Notes under the pieces: generated by a model
What the model was told of the DNA's origin: nothing
Database searches by the model: none
The model's input: the letters and a program-made list of their open reading frames with translations, nothing else
Position numbers and translations under genes: made by a program
In this document: positions 23,325 to 35,422 of the stretch, in pieces
Numbering within the stretch: the first letter of the stretch is position 1
How the letters are laid out: every line of letters starts with the position of its first letter
From: Stomorhina lunata
Taxonomy: Eukaryota > Arthropoda > Insecta > Diptera > Rhiniidae
Length of the DNA stretch: 64,000 nucleotides
NCBI GenBank assembly: GCA_933228675.1
Contig: OW121743.1
Span: forward strand, 94,799,998-94,863,997
Direction: 5' to 3'

Positions 23325-24215
23325 AAACTTTAACATTTTTCTAAAGAAAAAATTTAAATATCAAAATTTTTCTAAAGAAAAAATTTCAATATCAAAATTT
23401 TTCTAAAGAAAAAATTTCAATATCAAAATTTTTCTAAAGAAAAAATTTCAATATCAAAATTTTTCCAAAGAAAAAGTTTCAATATCAAAATTTTTCTATA
23501 GAAAAAATTTCAATATCAAAATTTTTCTATATAAAAAATTTCAATATCGAAATTTTTCTAAAGAAAAAATTTCAATATCAAAATTTTTCTAAAGAAAAAA
23601 TTTCAATATCAAAATTTTTCTAAAGAAAAAATTTCAATATCAAAATTTTTCTAAAGAAAAAATTTCAATATCAAAATTTTTCTAAAGTAAAAATTTCAAT
23701 ATCAAAATTTTTCTAAAGAAAAAATTTCAATATAAAAATTTTTCTAAAGAACAAATTTCAATATCAAAATTTTTCTAAAGAACAAATTTCAATATCAAAA
23801 TTTTTCTAAAGAAAAAATTTCAATATCAACATTTTTCTAAAGAAAAAATTTCAGTATCAAAATTTGTCTACAGAAAGAATTTCAAAATAAATATGTTTCT
23901 ATAAAAAGCTATTAATATCAAAATTTTTCAATAAAAAAAATTTGAATATCAAAATTTTTTTATAGAAAAAATTTCAATATCAAAATTTTTCTATAGAAAA
24001 AATTTAAATATCAAAATTTTTCTACAGAAAAAATTCCAATATCAAAATTATTCTACAGAAAAAATTCTATATAAAAAATTTCAATATCAAAATTATTCTA
24101 TAGAAAAATTTAAATACCAAATTTTTCTATAGAAAAATTTAAATATCAAAATTTTCCTGTAGAAAAATTTTTAATATCAAAATTTTTTTATATAAGAAAT
24201 TTCTATATCAAAATT
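23325..24215 (+). repeat. 31-bp minisatellite array E, forward half
   Basis: Tandem units, consensus CTAAAGAAAAAATTTCAATA then TCAAAATTTTT, period exactly 31 bp (CTAAAG at 23341 and 23372). The CTAAAG variant dominates up to about 23870, then CTATAG/CTACAG variants. The same CTAAAG variant forms the first half of the array at 28.7-30.8 kb. At about 24215 the array reverses orientation. Confidence 0.93.
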
Positions 24216-25462
24216 TTTTTAAACTTTTTCTATAGAAAAATTATGATATTTAAATTTTTCTATAGAAAACTTATGATATTTAAATTTTTTTTAGAAAAAT
24301 TGTGGTATTGAAATTTTTTCAATAGAAAAATTTTGATATTGAAATTTTTTCTATTGAAAAATTTTGATATGTAAATTTTTTCTATAGAAAAATTTTGATA
24401 TTAAAATTTTTTCTATAGAAAAATTTGGTATTGAAATTTTTTCTATAGAAAATTTAAATTGAAATTTTTTCTATAAAAAAATTTTGATGTTGAAATTTTT
24501 TCTGTAGAAATATTTTCATATTGAAATTTTTTCTATAGAAAAATTATGATATTGAAATTGTTTCTACAAAAAAGTTTTGATATTGAAATATTTTCTATAA
24601 AAAAATTTTGGTATTGAAATTTTTACAACAGAAAAATTTTGATTTTGAAGTTTTTTCTATAGAAAAATTATGATATTATAATGTTTTCTATAGAAAAATT
24701 TCCAGAAATAAATGTTGATATTTAAATTTTTTCTATAAAAGAATTTTGATATTGAAATTTTTTCTACAGAAAAATTTTTATATTGAAATTTTTTCTATAG
24801 AAAAATTTTGATATTGAAATTTTTTTTTATAGAAAAATTTTGATATTGAAATTTTTTCTATAGAAAAATTTTGATAATGAAATTTTTTCTATAGAAAAAT
24901 TTTGATATAGAAATTTTGTTTATAAAAAAAATTTGATATTGAAATTTTTTTATAGAAAAAACTTGATATTGAAATTTCGTCTATAGAAAAATTTTGATAT
25001 TGAAATTTTTTCTATAGAAAAATTTTGATATTGAAATTTTTTCTATAGAAAAATTTTTATGTTGAAATTTTTTCTGTAGAAAAATTTTTATATTGAAATT
25101 TTCTCTATAGAAAAATTTTGATATTGAAGTGTTTTCTATTGAAAAATTTTGATTTTGAAATTTTTCTATAGAAAAATATTGATATTAAAATTTTTCTTAT
25201 AGAAAAATTTTGATATTGAATTTTTTTCTATATTGAAATTTTTTCTATAGAAAAATTTTGATATTGAAATGTTTTCTATTGAAAAATTTTGATATTGAAA
25301 TTTTTTCTATAGAAAAATTTGAATATTGAATTTTTTTCTATGGGAAAATTTTGATATTAAAAAAGTTTTTATAGAAAAATTTGTTGAAATTTTTTCTGTA
25401 GACACATTTTAATATGGAATTTTTTCCTATAGAAAAATTTTGATATTGAATTTTTTTTATAT
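24216..25462 (-). repeat. 31-bp minisatellite array E, inverted half
   Basis: Consensus on + is GAAATTTTTTCTATAGAAAA then ATTTTGATATT, the exact reverse complement of the CTATAG form of the forward half. About 40 units. The head-to-head junction lies within roughly 24205-24230. Together the halves make a foldback of about 0.9 kb per arm. Confidence 0.92.
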
Positions 25463-26379
25463 ATAAAGCAAAATGTACTTCTTAGTATTAAGACTCTGTA
25501 AACCAAAACTGTATCTTAACCTAAGAGCAAATCTTTTGTAAGGATATGGTGCTAAGGTTTATCCATTTAACTTCCATTTTAAAATTTTCTTAATAGACCA
25601 CAAAGAAATTAATTAAAAATAAAATCTATTGTGTTGGTCTCCTTGAAAATTTCAAAAAAAAAAAGACTTATACTTTAAAAAAAATTCATATTATAAGACA
25701 CCGCAAAGTGCTCATAAATAATTTTGACATGTACATTATTTTTATTTCGCATGTGTGAATACATTATGTCTTGAAAAGTGACGTCTCTACAATGTATATT
25801 CTATGTAATATAACCTCAGATGCTAAAGGGCTTAACAAGAATTTTAATAATTTCATGGGAGAAAGATTGAAAAAAATAGACTAAGGAATAAAGTTCAATA
25901 ATTCTCTAAAAGATTAGGTAGGAAATGGGTCATGTCTAATGTCACTTACATCCTTTCGCATTTTAGCTGTCGATATGTACAAAGCAGAAGAAGCAGTAGA
26001 AATTTGTGATGATGTACTTTCATGTGAACTTTTCCTTTTATGATTTTTTTCTATATTAAGTGTTTACATATTTATATCTATCAAGAATATAAATTGAATT
26101 TAAAATTTCATTCTTTGTTTTTTTTTTTTTTTTAACAAAAGTAACAATAATGTTTCGTGTATGAACATATAAAAAATTAACAACAAAATATTTATAAATA
26201 TTAAAAGATAAAGTTTTTTTACTCTCATAGTACAAGAAAAGGTAGCAAACAAGAAACAAAAAATCGAATTTTTATAAACTAGAAAATTTAATTTCTTATG
26301 TGAATTAAGGTAACAATACATCAAGGTCGAGAAAACTTATAGAAATGATGTATATATGTATTTTTCAAATGAACCTTGT
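25463..26379. other. AT-rich non-coding stretch between arrays
   Basis: No gene, tandem repeat or inverted-end element seen. Two overlapping minus-strand frames at 26056-26324 are Phe/Leu/Tyr-rich translations of A/T sequence and lack a family signature. Confidence 0.5.
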
Positions 26380-27715
26380 AAATTTTTCAAAAATTTACTT
26401 TTTATAGTAAATTTTTCAAAAATTTACTTTTTATAGTAAATTTTTCAAAAATTTACTTTTTATAGTAAATTTTTCAAAAATTTACTTCTTATAGTAAATT
26501 TTTCAAAAATTTACTTTTTATAGTAAATTTTTCAAAAATTTACTTTTTATAGTAAATTTTTCAAAAATTTACTTTTTATAGGAAATTTTTCAAAAATTTA
26601 CTTTTTGTAGGAAATTTTTCAAAAATTTACCTTTTATAGTAAATTTTTCACAAATTTTCTTTTTATAGTAAATTTTTCAAAAATTTACTTTTTATAGAAA
26701 ATTTTTCAAAAATTTACTTTTTATAGTAAATTTTTCAAAAATTTACTTTTTATAGTAAATTTTTCAAAAATTTACTTTTTACAGTAAATTTTTTAAAAAT
26801 TTACTTTTTATAGTAAATTTTTCAAAAATTTACTTTTTATAGTAAATTTTTCAAAAATTTACTTTTTATAGTAAATTTTTCAAAAATTTACTTTTTATAG
26901 TAAATTTTTCAAAAATTTACTTTTTATAGTAAATTTTTCAAAAATTTACTTTTTATAGTAAATTTTTCAAAAATTTACTTTTTATAGTAAATTTTTCAAA
27001 ATTTACTTTTTATAGTAAATTTTTCAAAAATTTACTTTTTATAGTAAATTTTTCAAAAATTTACTTTTTATAGTAAATTTTTCAAAAATTTACTTTTTAT
27101 AGTAAATTTTTCAAAAATTTACTTTTTATAGTAAATTTTTCAAAAATTTACTTTTTATAGTAAATTTTTCAAAAATTTATTTTTATAGTAAATTTTTCAA
27201 AAATTTATTTTTATAGTAAATTTTTTCAAAAATTTACTTTTTATAGTAAATTTTTCAAAAATTTACTTTTTATAGTAAATTTTTCAAAAATTTACTTTTT
27301 ATAGTAAATTTTTCAAAAATTTACTTTTTATAGTAAATTTTTCAAAAATTTACTTTTTATAGTAAATTCTTCAAAAATTTACTTTTTATAGTAAATTCTT
27401 CAAAAATTTACTTTTTATAGTAAATTCTTCAAAAATTTACTTTTTATAGTAAATTCTTCAAAAATTTACTTTTTATAGTAAATTTTTCAAAAACTTACTT
27501 TTTATAGTAAATTTTTCAAAAATATACTTTTTATAGTAAATTTTTCAAAAATTTGCTTTTTATAGTAAATTTTTCAAAAATTTGCTTTTTATAGTAAATT
27601 TTTCAAAAATTTGCTTTTTATAGTAAATTTTTCAAAAATTTGCTTTTTATAGTAAATTTTTCAAAAATTTGCTTTTTATAGTAAATTTTTCAAAATTTTA
27701 GCTTTTAAATTTACA
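26380..27715. repeat. 29-bp minisatellite array F
   Basis: About 46 units, consensus TAGTAAATTTTTCAAAAATT then TACTTTTTA, period 29 bp (TTCAAAAATTT at 26821 and 26850). It is the most homogeneous array in the window. Runs of neighbouring units share private variants: TAAATTCTTC in four units around 27365-27475 and TTTGCTTTTT in about six units around 27550-27680, showing recent local amplification. Confidence 0.95.
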
Positions 27716-28675
27716 AAATTTACAAAAAGAACATACCTTTGACCTTTGTGGTGATGGTGATGTTTGATAAAAACTGTCCATATTAAATTCGTTTTATATT
27801 AAGAAAAATCGAATATCTTATAATTTATTAATTTAAATTAACTTTGCCGAGCCTATGAAAGATATTCTGTTTCGAAATTAATTGAATTTATGTTGTAACC
27901 AATTATGTTGAACACAACAAATTCAATTTGCAAAATTTATTAATAGAATTTGCCAATATCAAATAAATATAAAATCTAGTTATGAAACTCTAGACAACAT
28001 GAAAAATTTGCAGCTATAAATAATATCGTAACACGAGAAATTACAATTTAATTAAATTTTTGAAACAAAGGATCTATATAAATAAAGCACTTAAAAGGAT
28101 ACATTTCAAGAAAATATGACCAAATATTTTAAGGGCTCATGAACTATTACCTTGGAGACTTGACTTAAGAGATTTATGAAAATTAATAGAAATGTGTTAA
28201 ATTTTTATGATTTCCTATTTCTAATCTTATAAATCCATAAGGAAATCACAATAAATTTAATTTCATTTTAAATAAAAAATCTATTTTAAAATGAAATTAA
28301 TTTTCGAGATAAAAACAATTCTTTCAGTTTATTAGACACATGATTTTTTGTTCGTTGTTAAACAAATTTAATTTTACAAGTTTTATTTGATTTTATGAAA
28401 AAATCCATAAACTTTGTTTTCTGTTTTATTTTATATTTTTTCTGTTCGTGTTCCCTTTACTTTGGCAATCATCATAATAAATGATGAGATTTCATTTTAT
28501 ATTTTTATAGTCATTGATATCATTTTACATTAACAAAGGCAATTTTTTTAAAATATATACAACCACATACATACACATAAAAATATATATAAAGACATGA
28601 TGAAGTGGTAGTAAATAACTGACTACATATCGTTAGCTTAAGTCCAAGAGGATGAACTATTTAAAACAAACAATT
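27716..28675. other. AT-rich non-coding stretch
   Basis: No gene seen. It contains an inverted repeat: TTAATTTCATTTTAAA at 28257-28272 against TTTTAAAATGAAATTAA ending 28300. Confidence 0.5.
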
Positions 28676-30760
28676 TTCATAGAAAAAATATTTCTAAAGA
28701 AAAAATTTCAATATCAAAATTTTTCTAAAGAAAAAATTTCAATATCAAAATTTTTCTAAAGAAAAAATTTCAATATCAAAATTTTTCTAAAGAAAAAATT
28801 TCAATATCAAAATTTTTCTAAAGAAAAAATTTCAATATCAAAATTTTTCTAAAGAAAAAATTTCAATATCAAAATTTTTCTAAAGAAAAAATTTCAATAT
28901 CAAAATTTTTCTAAAGAAAAAATTTCAATATCAAAATTTTTCTAAAGAAAAAATTTCAATATCAAAATTTTTTTAAAGAAAAAATTTCAACATCAAAATT
29001 TTTCTAAAGAAAAAATTTCAATATCAAAATTTTTCTAAAGAAAAAATTTCAATATCAAAATTTTTCTAAAGAATAAAATTTCAATATCGAAATTTTTCTA
29101 AAGAAAAAAATTCAATATCAAAATTTTTCTAAAGAAAAAATTTCAATATCAAAATTTTTCTAAAGAAAAAATTTCAATATCAAAATTTTTCTAAAGAAAA
29201 AATTTCAATATCAAAATTTTTCTAAAGAAAAAATTTCAATATCAAAATTTTTCTAAAGATAAAATTTCAATATCAAAATTTTTCTAAAGAAAAAATTTCA
29301 ATATCAAAATTTTTTTAAAGAAAAAATTTTAATATCAAAATTTTTTTAAAGAAAAAATTTCAATATCAAAATTTTTCTAAAGAAAAAATTTCAATATCAA
29401 ATTTTTTCTATTGAAAAAATTTCAAAATCAAATTTTTTCTATAGAAAAAATTTCAATAGCAAATTGTTTCTATAGAAAAAATTTCAATATCAAATTTTTT
29501 CTATAGAAAAATTTTCAATATCAAATTTTTTCCATAGAAAAAATTTGAATATCAAATTTTTTCTATAAAAAAAATTTCAATATCAAATTTTTTCTAAAGA
29601 AAACATTTCAATATCAAATTTTTTCTAAAGAAAACATTTCAATATCAATTTTTTTCTAAAGAAAAAATTTCAATATCAAATTTTTTCTAAAGAAAAAATT
29701 TCAATATCAAAATTTCTAAAGAAAAAATTTCAATATCAAATTTTTTCTAAAGAAAAAATTTCAATATCAAATTTTTTCTAAAGAAAAAATTTCAATATCA
29801 ATTTTTTTCTAAAGAAAAAATTTCAATATCAAATTTTTTCTATAGAAAAAATTTCAATATCAAATTTTTTCGATAGAAAAAATTTCAATGTCAAATTTTT
29901 TCGATAGAAAAAATTTCAATGTCAAATCTTTTCTTTAGAAAAAATTTCAATATCAAATTTTTTCTATAGAAAAAATTTCAATATCAAATTTTTTCTATAG
30001 AAAAAATTTCAATATCAAATTTTTTCTATAGAAAAAATTTCAATATCAAATTTTTTCTATAGAAAAAATTTCAATATCAAATTTTTTATATAGAAAAAAT
30101 TTTAATATCAAAATTTTTCTAAGGAAAAATTTCAATATCAAATTTTTTCTATAAAAAATATTTCAATATCAAAATTTTTCTATAGGAGAAATTTCAATAT
30201 CAAAATTTTCTATAGAGAAAATTTCAATATCAAAATTTTCTATAGAGAAAATTTCAATATCAAATTTTTTTTATAGAGAAAATTTCAATATCAAATTTTT
30301 TCTATAGAGAAAATTTCAATATCAAATTTTTTCTATAGAGAAAATTTCAATATCAAATTTTTTCTATAGAGAAAATTTCAATATCAAATTTTTTCTATAG
30401 AAAAAATTTCAATATCAAGTTTTTTTAATAGAAAAAATTTCAATATCAAATTTTTTCTAAAGAAAAAATTTCAATATCATATTTTTCTTTAGAAAAAATT
30501 TCGATATCATTTTTTTTCAAAAAGAAGAGTATTCTTTAGAAAAAAATTCAATATCATATTTTTTTATAGAAAAGATTTCAATATTTAATTTTTTCTATAG
30601 AAAAGATTTCAATATCAAATTTTTTCTATCGAAGAGATTACAATAGCAAATTTTTTCTATAGGAAAAATTTCGATATCAAATTTTTTCTATAAAAAAAAT
30701 TTCAATATCAAATTTTTTTAATAAAAATTGTCAATATAATTGAAATTTTTGTGCTAAAAT
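28676..30760 (+). repeat. 31-bp minisatellite array G
   Basis: About 67 units of the array E consensus in forward orientation. Variants come in blocks: CTAAAG...CAAAATTTTT (28690-29400), CTATAG or CTAAAG with CAAATTTTTT (29400-30110), CTATAGAGAAAATTTC (about 30190-30390), then decayed units. A 17-bp MITE end (CAAAAAGAAGAGTATTC) interrupts it at 30518-30534. A LINE has inserted at its right edge. Confidence 0.93.
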
Positions 30761-30787
30761 AATTTCAGTAAAATTTTTTTCTATATC

Positions 30788-33298
30788 TTGAAGATCCTCG
30801 AGAGTTGTCCGAGCAGTGAAATCGTTATTGCTGGTGATTTCAATGTTCACAACTCGTCCTGGCTTCGCCATTCGAGCCACACAACTCCTGAAGGCCAATA
30901 TGTTGAGTTATTTGCAGCGCACAATCACCTTGCGCAACTGGTGAATGAGCCAACACATATTCCATGTGTTGATGGGCACCAACAAAACATCCTTGACCTT
31001 TTCCTTACTTCACACCCTGATAAGTATGAAGTAAAGGTTCTTGCACCTCTCGGAAATTCCGATCATTGTACCATTTCCGCCTCTTTTTCGCTCTCCTCAC
31101 TTCGCAGCATTTCGCAAACAGCTACGAAACGTTCAATTTTTCTATACGAAAAAGGTCGTTGGGCAGAGCTCAACGAATTCTATAGGCATTTTAACTGGAA
31201 ACTGTGTTTCCTCGACAGTAATGTCAATGCCTCGGCGGAAATGGTTTCTAATGTTATTAAGCTGGGAATGAAAATGTTTATCCCAGTGAAAAACATTTCG
31301 ATTAAACCAAAGGTAAAAACTTGGTTTAATCAGACGTGCAAACAAGCAGTCAGATCCCGAGAGGAAGCTTTCAGAAACTGGCGCAATAACCAAAATCCAG
31401 TTACTGATTTGCAACGCAAACGTGCAAGGCGTACATGTGCCAAAGTATTAAGACGTGAAAAAGCTCTGTACGAGCAGCGTCTTCGTACTAAAATTCTTGC
31501 TGCTCCTCGGGGCAGCAAGAGTTTCTGGTCATTCGTTAAAAGAGTTAAGAATAATGCTAGTTCTTCAATTTCTTCTCTTTTAAAGAATGGTCAAACATTC
31601 ACTGACCCGGTTGACAAAGCTAACCTTTTAGCTGAATTATTTGCAAGCAATTCCCGCTTGCCGGAAAGCACTCAACCTCCGCCCGAGCTCGAAAGAGTAT
31701 CTGTAACTATGCCAAAGATATTCTTTCGCGCCCGTGCTGTAAAAAGGGTTTTAGCAGATCTCAACATAAACAAGTCTTCAGGGCCGGATGGCATTCCAGC
31801 ACTGGTCTTGAAGCAGTGCTGTTCGACGCTTTCGCGTCCATTAGCCAACCTTTTCAGCACCTTGTACCAAGCTGGTACATTTCCTCGGTGTTGGAAGGTT
31901 GCTAATGTAACGCCAATCCCTAAAAAGGGTGAGGCTACCAACCCTGAAAATTACCGCCCAATAGCAATTTGTTCTGCACTCTCCAAAGTTTTGGAGAGTA
32001 TGGTAAACCACCATCTTGTGAAATATCTGGAATCTAACAACCTACTAAGCGACCGCCAGTATGGATTTCGTAGGGGACGCTCTACGGGAGACCTGCTAGC
32101 CTTCCTTTCGGAAAAATGGTGTCATTCAATACACCGTTTTGGCGAAAGTAAAGTTGTGGCTCTGGATATTTCCAAGGCGTTTGATAGAGTGTGGCACGGA
32201 GCACTTCTATCAAAACTTATTGCTTTTGGTGTCGGTAATATCTTCTCTCGATTTATATCGAGCTTCCTCAGAGATCGCACTATAAGAGTTGTTGTAGATG
32301 GGATCTCATCAAACGAGTTCAAGCTAAATTCAGGGGTACCGCAAGGCTCCGTTCTTTCTCCTACTCTAATTCTTATCTTTATAAACGACCTTCTACGTCA
32401 AACTTCCAATCCTATCTACTCTTTTGCAGATGATAGTAACATTTGCCATTCGTATTCATTCAATCATAGACCAAACCCTTTAGAGATTGGTACTATGAGG
32501 CAAAACATGAATGAATCATTAAACCGCGATTTAGAAGCAATCTCAGAATGGGGTCGTGCGAATAGAGTCGATTTTAATGCGCGGAAAACTCAATGTTGTA
32601 TGCTCACGCATAAACGCACGGCGGATCATGTTACTTCATCTGTATTAATGGGTGGTGAAAATATCGAGGAATCAGATACTCTTGATGTTCTGGGCATGAG
32701 AATTCAATGTGATGTCCGGTGGACTGAACACATTTTTCAAGTGTCGAAAGAAGCATTCAAGTGTCTCGGTTTTCTAAAACGGTGCAAGACATACTTCACT
32801 TCATCTGATCTCCTTACTATTTATACCACCTATATCCGACCGAAAATGGAATACAACTCTCATGTATGGGCCGGTGCTTCAAAGTCTATTTTGGAGCTTC
32901 TTGACCGAGTACAGGAGAGGGCGAAGGTGCTTATTGGTGACAGTAGGGTATCCAACTCTATTGATTCACTGGAGCACCGTCGCAATGTGGGTTGTGTCAC
33001 ACTGTTCTATCGTTACTACTTTGGAATGTGCTCTAATGAAATCAGGGAACTCGTTCCCGAAACTAGAATTTTTTTACGCAATACACGTCTATCTGTTAGA
33101 GCTCATCCCTTCGTAGTCGATTGGCCAGTAGACAGAACAACACACTACAGAGAAAATTCATTCTTTAGCCGTACAGTTCGTATGTGGAATTTACTTCCCG
33201 CAGAAATTTTTCCTGCCAGTTGCAATATAGGAAAGTTCAAATCAAATGTCCATAAACACTACTCCATCTATCCACCCTCCCATAACCTATTTTCCTAG
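30788..33298 (+). CDS. Non-LTR retrotransposon ORF2: endonuclease (partial) - reverse transcriptase
   Basis: The product would nick target DNA and copy the element's RNA at the nick (target-primed reverse transcription). The open frame of 836 residues starts at a TTG that belongs to the target duplication, so no native start is present and the N-terminal part of the AP-like endonuclease is lost. Residues 14-20 (IAGDFNV) and S91-D92-H93 are the late endonuclease motifs. A charged linker follows. The reverse transcriptase spans about 330-640: GPDGIP near 331, motif A with D460 (DISKAFDRVWH), motif B SGVPQGSVLSPTL, and the catalytic FADD with D548 and D549 (most relatives have YADD). A C-terminal region after 'YIRPKMEYNS' completes it. 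The Jockey/CR1-type group is likely by motif style; the exact clade is not certain. There is no internal stop, so the insertion is young. Confidence 0.93.
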   Translation: MKILESCPSSEIVIAGDFNVHNSSWLRHSSHTTPEGQYVELFAAHNHLAQLVNEPTHIPCVDGHQQNILDLFLTSHPDKYEVKVLAPLGNSDHCTISASFSLSSLRSISQTATKRSIFLYEKGRWAELNEFYRHFNWKLCFLDSNVNASAEMVSNVIKLGMKMFIPVKNISIKPKVKTWFNQTCKQAVRSREEAFRNWRNNQNPVTDLQRKRARRTCAKVLRREKALYEQRLRTKILAAPRGSKSFWSFVKRVKNNASSSISSLLKNGQTFTDPVDKANLLAELFASNSRLPESTQPPPELERVSVTMPKIFFRARAVKRVLADLNINKSSGPDGIPALVLKQCCSTLSRPLANLFSTLYQAGTFPRCWKVANVTPIPKKGEATNPENYRPIAICSALSKVLESMVNHHLVKYLESNNLLSDRQYGFRRGRSTGDLLAFLSEKWCHSIHRFGESKVVALDISKAFDRVWHGALLSKLIAFGVGNIFSRFISSFLRDRTIRVVVDGISSNEFKLNSGVPQGSVLSPTLILIFINDLLRQTSNPIYSFADDSNICHSYSFNHRPNPLEIGTMRQNMNESLNRDLEAISEWGRANRVDFNARKTQCCMLTHKRTADHVTSSVLMGGENIEESDTLDVLGMRIQCDVRWTEHIFQVSKEAFKCLGFLKRCKTYFTSSDLLTIYTTYIRPKMEYNSHVWAGASKSILELLDRVQERAKVLIGDSRVSNSIDSLEHRRNVGCVTLFYRYYFGMCSNEIRELVPETRIFLRNTRLSVRAHPFVVDWPVDRTTHYRENSFFSRTVRMWNLLPAEIFPASCNIGKFKSNVHKHYSIYPPSHNLFS

Positions 33299-33348
33299 TT
33301 CCAACACAATGCATTGCATAAGTAGGGGTCATCCCCTGAGTGCTGGTC

Positions 33349-33380
<32 letters not shown>
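30791..33380 (+). mobile_element. 5'-truncated LINE, copy 1
   Basis: The element runs from the truncation point at about 30791 to a 30-base poly(A) tail (33351-33380). It is flanked by the 8-bp duplication ATATCTTG (30783-30790 and 33381-33388). The 3' UTR after the TAG stop carries AGGGGTCATCCCCT (33324-33337), a small hairpin repeated in copy 2 and altered in copy 3. It landed at the right edge of minisatellite array G. The duplication, tail and 5' truncation together identify target-primed insertion. Confidence 0.93.
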
Positions 33381-33384
<4 letters not shown>

Positions 33385-33388
33385 CTTG

Positions 33389-34999
33389 TAAAAATTTTGA
33401 ACTACAGCTTCAAAATATGTTTATTCCTGAAGATATATGAAAATAGTGTTACTATTATAATATGTTAATTTTGAAAAAAATATTGTTGCTAATTCACTCT
33501 AAAGAGTTTTTCTTCCCATAAAATGCTCATTGGGATGTTTTCCTTATATACTACATTCATTAAACAAAGATTTTTATTACATATAAATACATATGCGTAT
33601 ACACTGAATTTACTGTTGTAAAAATAACATTTTCTTTTATGTCTACACTTTCATTTGTGCGAGTGTTTGTGTTTATTCAATTTTACAACAGCAAAGAAAA
33701 TATCTGATATAAAATGAAAAATCATAAAAAAACCTTAACAATCTTAACAATGGTTTTTCTTTTGCACGAATACATCTACATGACAGTTAGAGCTAGATTT
33801 TAAATGTAAATATTATGAAAAATAAATGATTGACTGTTTTTCCTAGGCTTTCAAAGAAATGAGGGCATAAAACTGACTTACATACGCATAAATATAAAAA
33901 GTATCTTTAATCAGAAATAAATATTTAGATAAGCTGTTATTAGGAAAATGCTATATACTTGAAATATAAATAAATTTATTACACTTTAGATCTCTAAAGT
34001 ATTATTACTGTCAGTTTTTATTTAACAGGCACAATCTTATCATCAAAAATTTTCTTATGACTCTTTTTCATAAAATCTACATATTTTCCTTTATCTTAAA
34101 TATTTGTGTTAAATCTAAAGAATTTTTAGAATTTTTCCTGCGATCGTTTTTACTGTGCCTGCAGTTTTAACAGTAAGAGGAAGTTGAACAATACTATTTT
34201 TATCTGTAGGTGTTTTACTGTTGTAATTGTATCTTGTTACTACACGTGTGTTCCTGTCATAACAGAGTAAAAAATTGTGTATGTGTTTGAGTCTAAAGCC
34301 GAGATGTCATTTAATATTTCATTTTGAGTATGAGAAGTTATTGTTGCATGTCAACAGCAAACAATTTGTTACGAATGTTTTATATTGTGATATTCTTATT
34401 TTTACTGTTATATATTGGGTCTAAATTAAGAAGACCCTACACACACAAAAATATATTGTTCGATGGTTGTTAATAAAACTAGTTTATTGGTATCATAATG
34501 GACTCTAAGGGTCTCCGAGTAAAGATATGATTTTGATAGGTTAGAAACCCAACCTTTAGTCATATTAATCATTTTAAATTTTAAGTAATAAGTGAAATGA
34601 AGACCAAAACGTAACAGTTTCGTTTTTTTTGAAAAAATTGTGTTAATGATTCAGTTTTACTCTACATTATTACTATAAAGAGTTATATTAAATAAAATCA
34701 CAAAAAACGCTATTCAATTCTTCGTACCAAAACGTTAAAATTTTACGTTAAATTTTTACCAACAAATTTTATCGAACAGTGTATTTGTACAGTTGGCGAT
34801 ATAATTTTTCACCAATTATTATTCAGTTTTGTTGGATTTTAAATAAATTTTTTGTTTTGGGTATTTTTTCATTCAAAAAATAATATTTCTCTTCTTATGG
34901 GCCAGTTTTAAAGCTATACTTTTTTTGAGCCATATCTTGTAAGATCTGGAGCAATAACAGAGTCGATGTTGAGTTCATGAAGACATAATTTAAAAACAA
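33389..34999. other. AT-rich non-coding stretch
   Basis: No coding region or clear repeat seen. The sequence contains scattered simple motifs such as TGTGTTTGAG and ACACACAC, and poly(A)/poly(T) runs. Confidence 0.5.
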
Positions 35000-35261
35000 C
35001 CCTGTCGTGAAATGAGTAGTTAACTACAAAAAAGTTAGCTTTAAGTTAACATGTATCGACTATTTTGAAGTCAACTACAACGCAATGCAGAATTAACATT
35101 ACATAAAGTGTATACAAACACTGAGCAGTATGTTTTTTAGAAATAATTGAAATATTTTTCTAAAAAACTTCAACAAAGCAAAAGAAGCAATTATTGTCAT
35201 ATAATTTGGATTTAAAAATAGAAATTGTATAAATAAATTAAAAGCTGCAAGATTTTCAACA

Positions 35262-35332
35262 TATGAAGTGGCACAGCGGAATAGTCTCCGCCTAGCAATC
35301 ATAAGGTCGTCGGTTCGAATCCCGACAAAAAC
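35262..35332 (+). other. tRNA-like sequence A (Ala AGC-like, degenerate)
   Basis: A box-like TGGCACAGCGG, central CCTAGCAATC with AGC where an anticodon would fall, and B box GGTTCGAATCC. The T stem pairs as GTCGG/CCGAC only with an 8-base loop. The anticodon stem is mostly unpaired and no acceptor stem forms. It is a tRNA-derived repeat and not a working gene. Confidence 0.6.
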
Positions 35333-35422
35333 TTTTCTTTTTAAAATTTGTTGGTTTTTTTTTTTTTTTTGTTTTATTCAAAAACTTTTATTTTATTAAA
35401 AAAAAATACAAAAAAACAAAAA

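Noticed and set aside
23325..30760. CRISPR-like regular repeats
   Set aside because: The repeats are contiguous, with no unique spacers, and the sequence is eukaryotic in character. They are minisatellites.
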